Source: Poriferisodalis sp965221945 (GTDB lineage: Bacteria > Actinomycetota > Acidimicrobiia > Acidimicrobiales > Poriferisodalaceae). Taken from it: a stretch of 64,000 nucleotides of DNA. A program made the position numbers and the translations under genes. Numbering within the stretch: position 1 is the first letter of the stretch; each line of letters opens with the position of its first letter. The notes under the pieces were generated by a model. It made no database searches. It saw only the letters and a program-made list of their open reading frames with translations, and was not told the DNA's origin. The stretch covers positions 2,170,001-2,234,000 of the forward strand of contig NZ_OZ244925.1 of the NCBI RefSeq assembly GCF_965221945.1, given 5' to 3'. Shown one piece after another: positions 26,165-35,500 of this stretch.

Positions 26165-26399
26165 GGGCCTCCTCGGGCAGTTCGGACCGGACGCAACCAC
26201 ACAGGGCGCTGTCCGGCGTTGACGGGGAAGCCCGCTCGGGGCCACGATCGAGTCGGTCTGTGGTGCGCCAGCGTGGTCGTGTTGCTCGCTGCCGCGTGGA
26301 CCTCTCCGGGACCGTAGATCACGCTCGCGCATCCCAAGGAAGGGTTTTCTGCCGGTCTGCGCCACGCCGATGCCGCGCTTGGGGGGCGATACTGCTCTC

Positions 26400-26510
26400 A
26401 TGGGCTACAACCCGTACCGCGAGCACCGCACGACACGGCTCGACTACGTGCTCCTAGCCGCCGCTGCGGTCGTGGCGGCCGGCCTGGTGGTGTGGGCGTT
26501 GTTGGGCTGA
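26400..26510 (+). CDS. Small single-pass membrane protein, 36 residues
   Basis: The ORF encodes MGYNPYREHRTTRLDYVLLA followed by a hydrophobic helix 'AAAVVAAGLVVWALLG'. The N-terminus is polar with several basic residues, so it should face the cytoplasm. A GGGGGG-rich stretch lies about 12 bases upstream of the ATG. The next gene starts nine bases later on the same strand, suggesting co-expression. No function is known to me. I recall similar short proteins in actinobacterial genomes but cannot confirm this. Confidence 0.6.
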   Translation: MGYNPYREHRTTRLDYVLLAAAAVVAAGLVVWALLG

Positions 26511-26518
26511 GGTCTCAG

Positions 26519-26728
26519 ATGCGCAAGCTTGAGCCAGTACCGGGATTCGAAGTGCGCCGGGTGCAGCCGTCTGAGGCAACCAAGCGGTATGTCTGCGGCG
26601 GCTGCGCCCACAGCATTGAGGCCGCTGTGGGTCACGTGGTCGCAGTGCCGATCGACAACCCTGACCTGCGACGCCACTGGCATTGGGGATGCTGGCAGGC
26701 CCGGGATCGGCGACGGCCGGTGGGCTGA
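26519..26728 (+). CDS. Small zinc-ribbon-like conserved hypothetical protein
   Basis: The 69-residue protein has 'VCGGCAHSIEAAVGHVVAVP' followed by 'RRHWHWGCWQ'. The C-x2-C plus His/His/Cys pattern suggests one zinc site. The N-terminal 'GFEVRRVQPSEATKRYVC' resembles small actinobacterial proteins of unknown role. It probably forms a two-gene plus-strand unit with the 36-residue membrane protein, embedded between minus-strand genes comM and yraN and convergent with yraN. Function unknown. Confidence 0.7.
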   Translation: MRKLEPVPGFEVRRVQPSEATKRYVCGGCAHSIEAAVGHVVAVPIDNPDLRRHWHWGCWQARDRRRPVG

Positions 26729-26740
26729 ACGCCCTGGCTG

Positions 26741-27085
26741 TCAGAACGCCCCGCTGAGCACCTCAACGTTGCGACCCATGACCGCGGCTGCGTCGAAACG
26801 CACCGGCCCTTTCCAGCCGCCGCGCTGGCGCACGTAGTGCGCGGCGAGGCGCCGGACTTGCTGCTGCTTGCGAGCGGTGATCGCCTCAAAGCCCGTCCCG
26901 AAGCGATCGCTTGAGCGAGTCTTCACCTCGCAGACCACCAGCTGTGTCCCGTCGGTGACGACAAGATCCAACTCGCCTGCGGGGCAACGCCAATTTCGGT
27001 CCAGCACGCGGTACCCACGCTCGATGTACCAACGCTCGACAAGATCCTCGCCGTAGCGGCCAAGCGCTTGACGCCGGGCGGTCAT
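26741..27085 (-). CDS. yraN: YraN family endonuclease-like protein (UPF0102)
   Basis: The 114-residue protein has the restriction-endonuclease-like fold motifs 'GRYGEDLVERWYIERGYRVL', 'CPAGELDLVVTDGTQLVVCE' and 'VKTRSSDRFG' (the ExK motif). The role is unclear, perhaps recombination or repair. The ATG at 27085 gives the normal family length; the frame extends to 27238 over unrelated sequence. rnhB, which usually lies between rplS and yraN, is absent. Confidence 0.9.
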   Translation of the reverse strand: MTARRQALGRYGEDLVERWYIERGYRVLDRNWRCPAGELDLVVTDGTQLVVCEVKTRSSDRFGTGFEAITARKQQQVRRLAAHYVRQRGGWKGPVRFDAAAVMGRNVEVLSGAF

Positions 27086-27131
27086 ACGCGCATCGCGCCC
27101 AGCCCCCGCCAGCGCGACCGAAGCTGGCCCG

Positions 27132-27476
27132 CTAGAAGCGCTTCTCGGGAATCCGGGCTGCCTTGCCAACGCGATCGCGCAAGTAGTAGAGCTTCGCCCT
27201 GCGCACATCGCCCACGGCCACGCGCTCGATCTTGGCAATGGTGGGAGCGTGCAGCGGAAATGTCCGCTCGACCCCCACGCCGAAGCTGAGCTTGCGTACC
27301 GTGAACGTCTCGCTGATGCCCGACGAATGGCGGGCGATCACATAGCCCTCGAACACCTGGGTTCGCTGCCGGTTGCCCTCGACGACGCGCACGTGGACGC
27401 GCACCGTGTCACCGGGGCCAAAGTCAGGATGATCGTCGCGGAGACGAGCCTGGTCGACCAGATCGGTGCTTCCCAT
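27132..27476 (-). CDS. rplS: 50S ribosomal protein L19
   Basis: The 114-residue protein sits at the 30S-50S interface. The sequence shows 'FGPGDTVRVHVRVVEGNRQR', 'EGYVIARHSSGISETFTVRK' and 'AKIERVAVGDVRRAKLYYLR', all standard for L19. It follows trmD after about 100 bases, the usual rpsP-rimM-trmD-rplS order. Confidence 0.97.
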   Translation of the reverse strand: MGSTDLVDQARLRDDHPDFGPGDTVRVHVRVVEGNRQRTQVFEGYVIARHSSGISETFTVRKLSFGVGVERTFPLHAPTIAKIERVAVGDVRRAKLYYLRDRVGKAARIPEKRF

Positions 27477-27575
27477 AGCGATCCGACTCCCGTGAAAGGC
27501 GTGACGACGACCACTGGAGGGTAGTGGTCCGTCGGCGAATTGCCGCAGCGATGTGCCGTGACAGCCGCAATGAGC

Positions 27576-28370
27576 TCAGCCGGATTCTCCAAGCTCCAGG
27601 TCGAACTCAGCGAGGAGCTCCCGGTCGAGGTCGCTCACGCCCCGCACCGCCAGCAGGTCGGGGCGCTCGCGTGCGGTTCGGACGAGCGCCATGGCTTGGC
27701 GCCAGCGACGAACCCGGGCGTGGTCGCCGCTGCGCAGCACTTCGGGAGCCTCGAGCCCGCGGAATGACGCAGGACGGGTCCAATGGGGATACTCCAGCAG
27801 ACCCGCGGCAAAACTCTCGTCCGCGCTGGAAGCCGCATTGCCGAGCACGCCGGGCACCAACCTCCCAACGGCCTCGACGACGACCATGGCTGCGAATTCG
27901 CCGCCGGCCAGCACGACATCGCCGACGGAGATCGAGCCGTCCACGAGGTCGGTGCGGATGCGCTCGTCAACTCCCTCGTAGCGGCCGCACAGCAAGCTGA
28001 ATCCGCCCGATGCCGCCAATTCGGAGGCCAAGGATTGATCGAATCGCCGGCCACCGGCATCAAGCAGCAGCAACGGCCGCGGGGGCGAGACCGTCTCGAC
28101 GGCAGCGAAGACCGGTTCGGGCATCAGGATCATGCCCGGGCCCCCTCCGAATGGCGCATCGTCAACCGTGCGGTGGGCGTCAGTGGTCGCCATTCGCAGG
28201 TCCCTGCAGCGGATATCCAGCAGTCCTTGGCTGCGGGCCCGACCCAGCACGCTCAGCTGGCACATTGCATCGAGCTCGGCAGCGAAGATCGAGAAGATGT
28301 CGATGCGCAGCCCAATCTCGGGACTGGGTGCCGAAGCGGACTCAGTGCCGGTCGAGCTCGAAGAGCCCAT
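27576..28370 (-). CDS. trmD: tRNA (guanine37-N1) methyltransferase
   Basis: TrmD methylates G37 next to the anticodon and prevents frameshifting. The 264-residue SPOUT protein has 'LRIDIFSIFAAELDAM', 'DDAPFGGGPGMILMPEPVF', 'LLCGRYEGVDERI' and 'ISVGDVVLAGGEFAAMVVVE', the knot that binds SAM. 'LLEYPHWTRPASFRGLEAPE' is in the C-terminal domain. Its first codons overlap the end of rimM by about 29 bases. Confidence 0.96.
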   Translation of the reverse strand: MGSSSSTGTESASAPSPEIGLRIDIFSIFAAELDAMCQLSVLGRARSQGLLDIRCRDLRMATTDAHRTVDDAPFGGGPGMILMPEPVFAAVETVSPPRPLLLLDAGGRRFDQSLASELAASGGFSLLCGRYEGVDERIRTDLVDGSISVGDVVLAGGEFAAMVVVEAVGRLVPGVLGNAASSADESFAAGLLEYPHWTRPASFRGLEAPEVLRSGDHARVRRWRQAMALVRTARERPDLLAVRGVSDLDRELLAEFDLELGESG

Positions 28371-28974
28371 CGGGCACCTCCACGTGGACCGTGCCGGGTT
28401 CGCAACGCACGATGAACGTCAGCGGCACGAGGTGGCCCGTGTCGAGCTCGAGCAGGTCTGCTGCCGGATTCGCCACCACGCTCGTGACCACGCCGGCGTC
28501 GTATCCGTGCTGATCGATGACTGAGCTGCCGCACAGCTCATGCACCCACAGCTCGTCAGGATCATCCAGTGGCTCGGCGAACAACGTCGTGCCTGTCAGC
28601 GCCGCCGCGCCATCACGGTCATCGATGCCGTCGAAGCTCACCAGCCAACGGTTGCCGTCACGGCGGGCGCCCGATACCACTCGCTCGCCAGCGGCGGTCA
28701 CGAGCGTCGAACCGACGTCGAAACGCTCGAATCGGTTGGTGACCGGGTGCACGGCAACCTCTCCGCGTAATCCGTGTGCGCGTCCGATAGTTGCGATCTC
28801 CAGCAGGTCTGCCGGGCGGATGCGCGGACTGACGAGCCTGCCTGCTTCCGTACCTGTCGTCTCCCGCTCTTGTTCGCTGCGCTCACGGGCCGCTCGGGCC
28901 ACGGCTTCGCCCTGCGGCTCAGCCTCCGGACGGCGGGAATCAGTCCCGGAAGTCGACTTCGACCTGGACGCCAT
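28342..28974 (-). CDS. rimM: 16S rRNA processing protein RimM with repeat-derived N-terminus
   Basis: RimM assists maturation of the 30S head. The conserved part begins at 'LLEIATIGRAHGLRGEVAVH' and includes 'LWVHELCGSSVIDQHGYDAG' and 'LVPLTFIVRCEPGTVHVEVP', the PRC-barrel. The ~60 residues before it have no RimM similarity and are largely encoded by a dispersed repeat (28862-28926), which reads as 'EAVARAARERSEQERE'. The only visible in-frame start candidates are ATG 28974 inside khpA, or GTG 28902 inside the repeat. So the protein seems to carry a repeat-encoded leader, or to start at a non-canonical codon. End overlaps trmD. Confidence 0.88.
   Translation of the reverse strand: MASRSKSTSGTDSRRPEAEPQGEAVARAARERSEQERETTGTEAGRLVSPRIRPADLLEIATIGRAHGLRGEVAVHPVTNRFERFDVGSTLVTAAGERVVSGARRDGNRWLVSFDGIDDRDGAAALTGTTLFAEPLDDPDELWVHELCGSSVIDQHGYDAGVVTSVVANPAADLLELDTGHLVPLTFIVRCEPGTVHVEVPDGLFELDRH
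28862..28926 (-). repeat. Dispersed 65-bp repeat, copy C, in the rimM 5' end
   Basis: On the minus strand this matches copy A (6686-6750) with only two differences. It begins about 14 bases after the khpA stop codon and lies in frame within the rimM reading frame. Confidence 0.9.
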
Positions 28975-29212
28975 CGCGGTGGGCTGCGGCGCGCACCAGC
29001 GTGCGGATGGCGTTCGCGACGCGTCCTCGCTTGCCGATGACCCGACCGATGTCCTCTGAGCTCACGGTTGCCGTCAGACTCAATTTCGATCCCGACTCGG
29101 CAATCTCGACCTCGACCTGGTCGGGGTGCTCGACGAGCTGGGCAATGAGGTACAGCAAGACCTCTTCGGCGGTGGTGGTCTCGGTGTCTGCGGTGGTGTG
29201 GGCCTCGGTCAC
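28940..29212 (-). CDS. khpA: KH-domain RNA-binding protein KhpA
   Basis: The 90-residue protein has one KH domain with 'EDIGRVIGKRGRVANAIRTL' and the preceding 'SGSKLSLTATVS'. KhpA binds RNA, often with KhpB/Jag, and influences cell elongation and division. It lies between rpsP and rimM, the expected locus. The start overlaps the rpsP stop by 4 bases. Confidence 0.93.
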   Translation of the reverse strand: MTEAHTTADTETTTAEEVLLYLIAQLVEHPDQVEVEIAESGSKLSLTATVSSEDIGRVIGKRGRVANAIRTLVRAAAHRDGVQVEVDFRD

Positions 29213-29661
29213 TGGGCCTCCCCAGGTTCGGGTGTCTTCGGCTCAGACTCCGCAGGTTCGCCCGAGTCTTCTGTCGCCCCATCTTGTGGGGGGACTTCTG
29301 CACTGGGCTCTGGACTGTCGAGCACCAGGTCGGGCTCCGGCGGCGGCGGCGCGGGAGCTTCAGGGGCCGATTCTGTGGCCACGTCGGCGGGCTGGGGTGA
29401 GCCCGGAGAGCGGAATTCGTCCCACGCGCCGGAAATCGTCAGCAGCTTGGAGACCGTCTCGCTCGGCTGGGCCCCGTGGTTGAGCCAGTGGACAGCGCGC
29501 TCATTGACGATCGAGATCGCAGAGGGCTCCTGTCGCGGGTCGTACGTGCCGATGACCTCCAGCACACGTCCGTCACGAGGCTTGCGACTGTCGACAGCGA
29601 CGACGCGATAGCTGGGCTGCTTCTTCTTGCCGGTGCGCTTGAGGCGCAGACGTACGGCCAT
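29209..29661 (-). CDS. rpsP: 30S ribosomal protein S16 with acidic C-terminal tail
   Basis: S16 core residues 1-~80 include 'MAVRLRLKRTGKKKQPSYRV', 'VDSRKPRDGRVLEVIGTYDP' and 'SIVNERAVHWLNHGAQPSET'. Residues ~90-150 are Pro/Glu/Ala-rich and acidic. Typical S16 is 80-100 residues (longer in some actinobacteria), so this 150-residue form has a tail. I used ATG 29661; the frame extends to 29736 over unrelated sequence. Confidence 0.95.
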   Translation of the reverse strand: MAVRLRLKRTGKKKQPSYRVVAVDSRKPRDGRVLEVIGTYDPRQEPSAISIVNERAVHWLNHGAQPSETVSKLLTISGAWDEFRSPGSPQPADVATESAPEAPAPPPPEPDLVLDSPEPSAEVPPQDGATEDSGEPAESEPKTPEPGEAQ

Positions 29662-29715
29662 GTTGCTCCCGGTTAGGTGATTTCGAAAGGGGGCTCGTTG
29701 GGGGGCGGGTGAACC

Positions 29716-29743
29716 GGCACATGGGGCTTGGCACATGGGGTTT
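29716..29743 (+). repeat. Tandem repeat, 14-bp unit GGCACATGGGGCTT, two copies
   Basis: Two copies differing at one base lie in the rpsP-ffh gap, followed by a weak third. The rest of that 184-bp gap shows nothing else I recognise. Confidence 0.75.
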
Positions 29744-29845
29744 GGTGCACCGATGGGCTGCCGCGCCGACGGCTGAGCCTAACGGGGCATCGCCTCGCAA
29801 CCCCTTGATCGTCGAACCCGCAAAGGACGCAGCGACCGTCGGCGC

Positions 29846-31327
29846 TCAGCGGCCGGGCAGCTTCAGGTCCAGCGCATCCCAGTCGATGTCCTCGAGTGCG
29901 GGCTTCGTGTCGCGCTTGCCGGGCGACGGCGAACCCTTCGGCGACACCCGTCCTCCGCCCCCGGTGCGGGAGCTGCCGCCAGATCGGGTCGGACCACGCC
30001 CTCGCTTGCGGGCGGCCTTGCGGCTCGCTGGACGTCGCTTCGAGCCCATCCCCATCATGCCGCCCATCATCTTGCGCATCTGGGTGAACTGCTTGAGCAG
30101 GTTGGAGACCTGTGCCGACGACGTGCCGCTGCCTGCAGCGATGCGAGCCCGGCGAGAAGCGTCGATGATCTCCGGCGACACTCGCTCGGCTGGCGTCATC
30201 GACAGCACAATGGCCTCGGCGGTGTCGATCCGATCGTCGTCGATCTCGGCATTGCGGACCTGGTCGGAGATGCCTGGCATCATCTGCACGATGCTCTGCA
30301 AGTTGCCCATCTTGCGGAGCTGCCTGAGCTGATCCACGAAATCGTCGAGGGTGAATGTGCCTTCGGCGAGACGTTGCGCTGCCGCAGTCGCCTCTTCTTC
30401 TTCGTAGACCTGCTCGGCCTTCTCGATGAGCGTGAGCACGTCGCCCATGCCGAGAATCCGGCTCGCCATCCGATCGGGATGGAACTGCTCGAAGTCGTCG
30501 ATCTTCTCGCCGACCGAGGCGAATGCCACCGGACGGCCGACGACCTCGGCGACCGACAGCGCCGCTCCGCCGCGAGCATCGCCGTCGAGCTTGGTCAGGA
30601 TGACCCCGTCGACTTCGAGCGTGGCGTGGAAAGCCTCGGCGGTCGCAACAGCGTCCTGACCCACCATCGAGTCGACCACGAGGAACGTGTAGTGGGGTTC
30701 GACAGCGTCGGAGATGCGGGCCACCTCGGTCATCAGCTCGACGTCGATTGCCAGCCGACCCGCCGTGTCCACGATGAGCACATCGCGGCCGGACTGCCGG
30801 GCATGCGCCAGGCCCCCGGCCGCGCAGGCGACAGGGTCACCCGGTTCGCTCCACACCTCCACATCGATGCTGCGGGCGAGCGTCCGCAGTTGCTCGACAG
30901 CTGCCGGACGCTGCAGGTCGGCTCCGACCAGCAGCGGGTTTCGGCCCTGGGACTTGCACCACTGAGCCAACTTGGCAGCCGCGGTCGTCTTGCCAGAGCC
31001 CTGGAGCCCAGCCAGCAGCACGACTGTCGGGGGCTTCGAAGCGAACTGGACGTTGAGCGGGCTGCCGCCCAAGATATCGATGAGCTCGTCGTTGACGATC
31101 TTGGTGACCTGCTGGCCGGGCGTGAGGCTGGCCGTCACCTCGCCGCCGACGCTGCGCTCGCGGACCCGTTCGACGAAGCGGCGCACCACCCGAACGTTCA
31201 CGTCGGCTTCGAGCAGCGCCAACCGGATCTCGGCCAACGCCTCGTCGACGTCGGCGGGGCGCATCCGCCCGCGACTGTGCAGCGCCCGAAGGGTGCCGGA
31301 CAGTCGGTCAGTCAGCGTGTCAAACAT
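29846..31327 (-). CDS. ffh: Signal recognition particle protein Ffh
   Basis: Ffh binds 4.5S RNA and signal sequences and targets ribosomes to FtsY. The N domain (1-~95) precedes the G domain with 'AGLQGSGKTTAAAKLAQW' (Walker A near 110), 'VLIVDTAGRLAIDVELM', 'TKLDGDARGGAALSV' and 'FASVGEKIDDFEQF'. The M domain is Met-rich ('QMRKMMGGMMGMGSKRR') and ends in a basic/Gly-rich tail. Total 493 residues, normal. It abuts ftsY. Confidence 0.97.
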   Translation of the reverse strand: MFDTLTDRLSGTLRALHSRGRMRPADVDEALAEIRLALLEADVNVRVVRRFVERVRERSVGGEVTASLTPGQQVTKIVNDELIDILGGSPLNVQFASKPPTVVLLAGLQGSGKTTAAAKLAQWCKSQGRNPLLVGADLQRPAAVEQLRTLARSIDVEVWSEPGDPVACAAGGLAHARQSGRDVLIVDTAGRLAIDVELMTEVARISDAVEPHYTFLVVDSMVGQDAVATAEAFHATLEVDGVILTKLDGDARGGAALSVAEVVGRPVAFASVGEKIDDFEQFHPDRMASRILGMGDVLTLIEKAEQVYEEEEATAAAQRLAEGTFTLDDFVDQLRQLRKMGNLQSIVQMMPGISDQVRNAEIDDDRIDTAEAIVLSMTPAERVSPEIIDASRRARIAAGSGTSSAQVSNLLKQFTQMRKMMGGMMGMGSKRRPASRKAARKRGRGPTRSGGSSRTGGGGRVSPKGSPSPGKRDTKPALEDIDWDALDLKLPGR

Positions 31328-31330
31328 CGC

Positions 31331-32506
31331 TCAGTCCTCCTCCCAGAAGGCTGATTGCGGGGAGGCTGATTGCGGGCTGGCGGGGAGCAGTGCATCGACG
31401 TAGCTGTCGGGGTCGAAGTCGATGAGATCGTGCGCGCCCTCACCGAGGCCCACCAGCTTTACCGGCAGTCCCAGCTCGGCTTCGATGGCGAAGACGATCC
31501 CGCCCTTCGCCGAACCGTCCAGCTTGGTGAGCACGACGCCGGTGACGTCGGTGGCCTCGGCAAAGGCTCGTGCTTGGCTCAAGCCGTTCTGTCCGGTGGT
31601 GGCATCGATCACCAGCAATGTCTCGGCGACTGCGCCGGGCTCCCGATCTGCGACTCGGCGCACCTTGGCCAGCTCGTCCATGAGGTTCTTGCGGTTCTGC
31701 AGCCGGCCGGCGGTGTCGGCGAGGACCACGTCCGCATCGCGGGCTGCCGCGGCGGTGATGGCATCGTGCACGACGGAGCTGGGGTCTGCGCCTGAGCTGC
31801 CGGAGATCAGCTCAGCCCCGCACCGATCAGCCCATGTCTGCAGCTGGGAGGTCGCTGCGGCGCGGAACGTGTCGCCGGCGGCCATCACGACGCTCCGGCC
31901 TTCCTCGGAGAACCTGGCGCCTACTTTGCCGATCGTGGTGGTCTTGCCCACGCCGTTGACTCCCACGAACAGCCAGACCGGCGTCGCGCCTTCGCGCCCT
32001 GGGGCCGACACGGCCAGCGCACGATCCGCATCCAGGCATGCGCGCATCTGATCCCCGAGCGCGCTGACCAGCTGCTCCGAGTCGACGATGCCCAGATCGG
32101 CAGCGGTGCTGCGCAGGCGCTCCAGCGTCGCCATCGTCGTTGCCACTCCCACATCGGCACCGAGAAGCGCCTCTTCCAGGACCTCCCACGTCGCGCCGTC
32201 AGGTTGACGTCCCTGGATCGAGGTGAGCCGATCACGCAGTGAGCGGCGGGAGGAGGCCAGTCCCGAGGCAAAGGTGGCCTTGGGGCCCTCAGGCTCAGCG
32301 TCTGCTGTCGCAACCGACTCATCAGACGATGTCGCCCCGGTGATCGGTGAGTCTGCGGCTCGGGCCGATGGCCGAGGTGCCTGTTCAGGGGTCTGGATCG
32401 ACGCAGGACTCGAGCGGCGCTGGATCGCACGAAGCACGAACGGCAAGGAGGCGAGAAGCACCATCGCAACGACAAGGACGACGATGAGAACTGCCATGGT
32501 GCTCAC
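31331..32506 (-). CDS. ftsY: Signal recognition particle receptor FtsY
   Basis: The 391-residue receptor has an N-terminal hydrophobic helix (about 5-28, 'VLIVVLVVAMVLLASLPFVL') that anchors it in the membrane, then a short acidic A region, and the NG domain. Motifs are 'VGVNGVGKTTTIGKVGARF', 'VVMAAGDTFRAAATSQLQ', 'VLADTAGRLQNRKNLMDEL' and 'TKLDGSAKGG'. The extreme C-terminus contains a small duplication 'SPQSASPQSA' coded by a GGCTGATTGCGGGGA repeat. It precedes ffh by three bases. Confidence 0.96.
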   Translation of the reverse strand: MSTMAVLIVVLVVAMVLLASLPFVLRAIQRRSSPASIQTPEQAPRPSARAADSPITGATSSDESVATADAEPEGPKATFASGLASSRRSLRDRLTSIQGRQPDGATWEVLEEALLGADVGVATTMATLERLRSTAADLGIVDSEQLVSALGDQMRACLDADRALAVSAPGREGATPVWLFVGVNGVGKTTTIGKVGARFSEEGRSVVMAAGDTFRAAATSQLQTWADRCGAELISGSSGADPSSVVHDAITAAAARDADVVLADTAGRLQNRKNLMDELAKVRRVADREPGAVAETLLVIDATTGQNGLSQARAFAEATDVTGVVLTKLDGSAKGGIVFAIEAELGLPVKLVGLGEGAHDLIDFDPDSYVDALLPASPQSASPQSAFWEED

Positions 32507-32517
32507 TGGCGGGCAGG

Positions 32518-35500
32518 CTACCGAGGCGTCGTTGCGGGCTCTGCGAGCTCAGACGTCGCGTCCGCGGCGATGAGCGCCGCTGCGCGCTCGGGCCGCTCCG
32601 ACACGACCACGCTGGAGCCTCCCGGCGGCATCGACACGCCGTACAGGACGTCCGCCGACTCCATCGTGCGACGTTGATGACTCACGATGATGAGCTGCGA
32701 CTCACGCCGGAAGTCCGCCACGAGATCCAGGAAACGCTGAAGGTTGACGTCATCGAGGGCTGCTTCGACCTCGTCGAGGACGTAGAAAGGCGACGGACGG
32801 CTGCGGAACACCGCAAAGAGGTACGCCAGGGCGACCAGCGAGCGTTCGCCGCCCGACAGCAGCGACAAGCGACCAATGCGCTTGCCGGCAGGCCGAACGT
32901 CAAGCTCCACACCGCACGTGAGGAGTTCTTCGGGCTCGGTCAGCGAGAGCTTGCCGACTCCACCGGGGAACAGGGTGCCGAACAACTCGGCGAAGTTCCG
33001 AGCGACATCTTCGAATGCGGTCGCAAACGTCGCCACGATCTCGGCGTCGATGGCACGAATCACCTTGTGCAGCTCGCGCCGGCTGCTGCGCACGTCAGCG
33101 AGCTGAGCGGCCACGAACTCGAAACGCTCGGAGGCGGCCTCATACTCGGACAACGCCAGGGGGTTCACCGGCCCGAGGCGATTGAGGTCTGCGCGCAATG
33201 CCCGCTCGTGGGCCCGAGCACTGACGCCTTGCGGCAGCGGCGGGGGTGGTGCTGCGAGCGCCGCTGCCGGCTCCGCAGCAAAATTCGCGCGCAGCACCGA
33301 AACCAGGGCGTCTCGCTTGGTTCGCCGCTCGGCATCGGACACGTCAAGGGCTGCCAACTCCGTGCGAAGTTGCTCCTGGCGTGCAGACGCGGCGTCGCGC
33401 TCGTGCCGGAGCGCGTCGAGGCGGTCCGACAGCTGACGCACCAACTCCGTGCGCGCGTCGTGGCGTGCTCGCAAGCGCTTGAACTCAGCGTCGAGTCGCT
33501 GGCGCCGCTCCGACAGCAGCAGCGCAAGCTGATCCAACGCCGTCACGATGGCCTCAGCGCGCGCCAGCCGGGCCCCAGCAGCCGCGTGAGAGTTCTCATG
33601 GCCAGCCAGCCGCTCCGTGATCGCCCGGAGTCGTTGCTCAAGGCCCGATCGGCGCTGCAGCTGGGACTCGGCCCGAGCCTCACGCGCCTGGGACTGCGCG
33701 GCCCGCCGGGCTGTAGCAGCTGCGACCTGCCGTTGCAGCACGTCGGCCGAGCGCTGGGCGCCTCGGAGCTCATCGAGTGCCGCTCGGTGCGCCTGGTGTG
33801 CTGAGGTCCACGCCTCGGCGGCCAGCTGGTGCTGGCGCTTCAGTTCGTTGATGTGCTCGCGCGTCTCGTCGAGCGCCGCGGCGGCCGCTGCCGGTCCCGC
33901 ACTGCCGATCCGCCAACGACCTGGCCCGAATCGGTCGCCGCCGGCCGTGACGAACACGGCGTCACGATCGAGCGTTGCGCGTTCGAATGCGCTGGCCCAG
34001 CCGCCCCGAACACGCACTGCTGAACCCATCACCTCATCGAGCAGCGTTTCCAAGCCGGGACGGCTCCACTCGGGAGCGTCAGGTCTCACATGAACGTGCG
34101 GCCGAACGAGCTCCATTCCCGCCCCCAACCGCAGTTCGCCGTCACGATGCGACGAGAGGCCGTGGGCAGGCACGCCGATGAGCGAGACCACCGACCCGCT
34201 CACACCGGCCTCGGCAAGCGCGGAGAGTGCATCAGCCGCTGCGGTGTCATCTCTCACAATCACAGCGCCCAATGCGCCGTCCGCTGCAGCTTCGGCGGCA
34301 GCTTCCCAGCCTTCGTCGATGGTCACGAGGTCGGCGAGCACGCCCAATAGGCCCGCAACGTCATTCAGCGCTGCGATGCCGGACTGGGCCTGCGCCGTTT
34401 CCACTGCGGAGGTCAAGGCCTCGGATCGCCCGATCCAGCGCTGCAGCTCCTCCGCCACCTCGCGCTGTCGTTCGTCTGCGGTCCCCAGCGCCTCGGCGGC
34501 TGCTGCCACGCCTGTCTCGGCCTCGGCGACTGCCAGATCGGCTTCTTCAGCGGCCGCTTCGGGGGTGTCGGATGTCTGGCCGGCTAGCTCGCCTGTCGAG
34601 ACACTCGCATTGCCGCCCTGCGACGGCGCCTCGGCGGCCGCGTCAAGGTCTGCCAACTCCGCGGAGAGGCGAGCGTGCTCGTCAGTCAGCGTTGCGACCA
34701 CGTCGGAATCGAGCAACACATTTCGTTCTCGCTCGACCGAGCGCATCCGCTCGTAGGTCTGACCGATGAGGCCCCGTGCCCGTTCAGACAGCGATGCCAC
34801 ACGCGAGAGCCGGTCCGCTGGTTCTGAAGTCAGTTGTGCGAGCTGCGACTGCGCGTTGCCGATCGCACCGTCGATGTCGCTGATCGACGCAGCGGCGGCT
34901 TCCTGCTGCGCCGCGAATTCGGCCCGTCGAGCATCAGAGGCACTCTGCGCCTGCTGATGCGCCGCCAGCTCGCGTCCAGCGTTGTACAGCTGAAGGTCAG
35001 ACAGTGCCGCGCTGAGCTCTCGGTGCTGGCGAGCGGCCTCTGCCTGCCGTTCGAGCGGCCGCAGCTGGCGGCGGAGTTCGCGCTGCAGGTCGACGAGGCG
35101 CGTCACGTTCGCCTCGGTGCCGTCCAGCCGCCGCTCTGCCCGCTCCTTGCGGCGACGGAACTTGAGAACACCCGCGGCCTCCTCGATGAGCGCGCGCCGC
35201 TCTTCAGGCCGAGCTGCGAGCACCTGGGTGATCTGATCTTGGGCCACGATGATGTGCTGCTGGCGCCCGACGCCAGCATCGTTCAGCAGTTCCTGCAGGT
35301 CGAGAAGCCGGCAAGGCGTCCCGTTGAGTGCGTACTCCGAGTCGCCGGAGCGGAAGAGCGTTCGGGTGATGGCCACCTCTGCTGTGGAGGTCGGCAATGT
35401 CTGCGATTCGTTGTCGATGACCAAAGTGACCTGCGCTCGACCAAGCGCCACACGGCGATCGGTGCCGGCGAAGACGACGTCGTCCATCCGCTGGCCTCGC

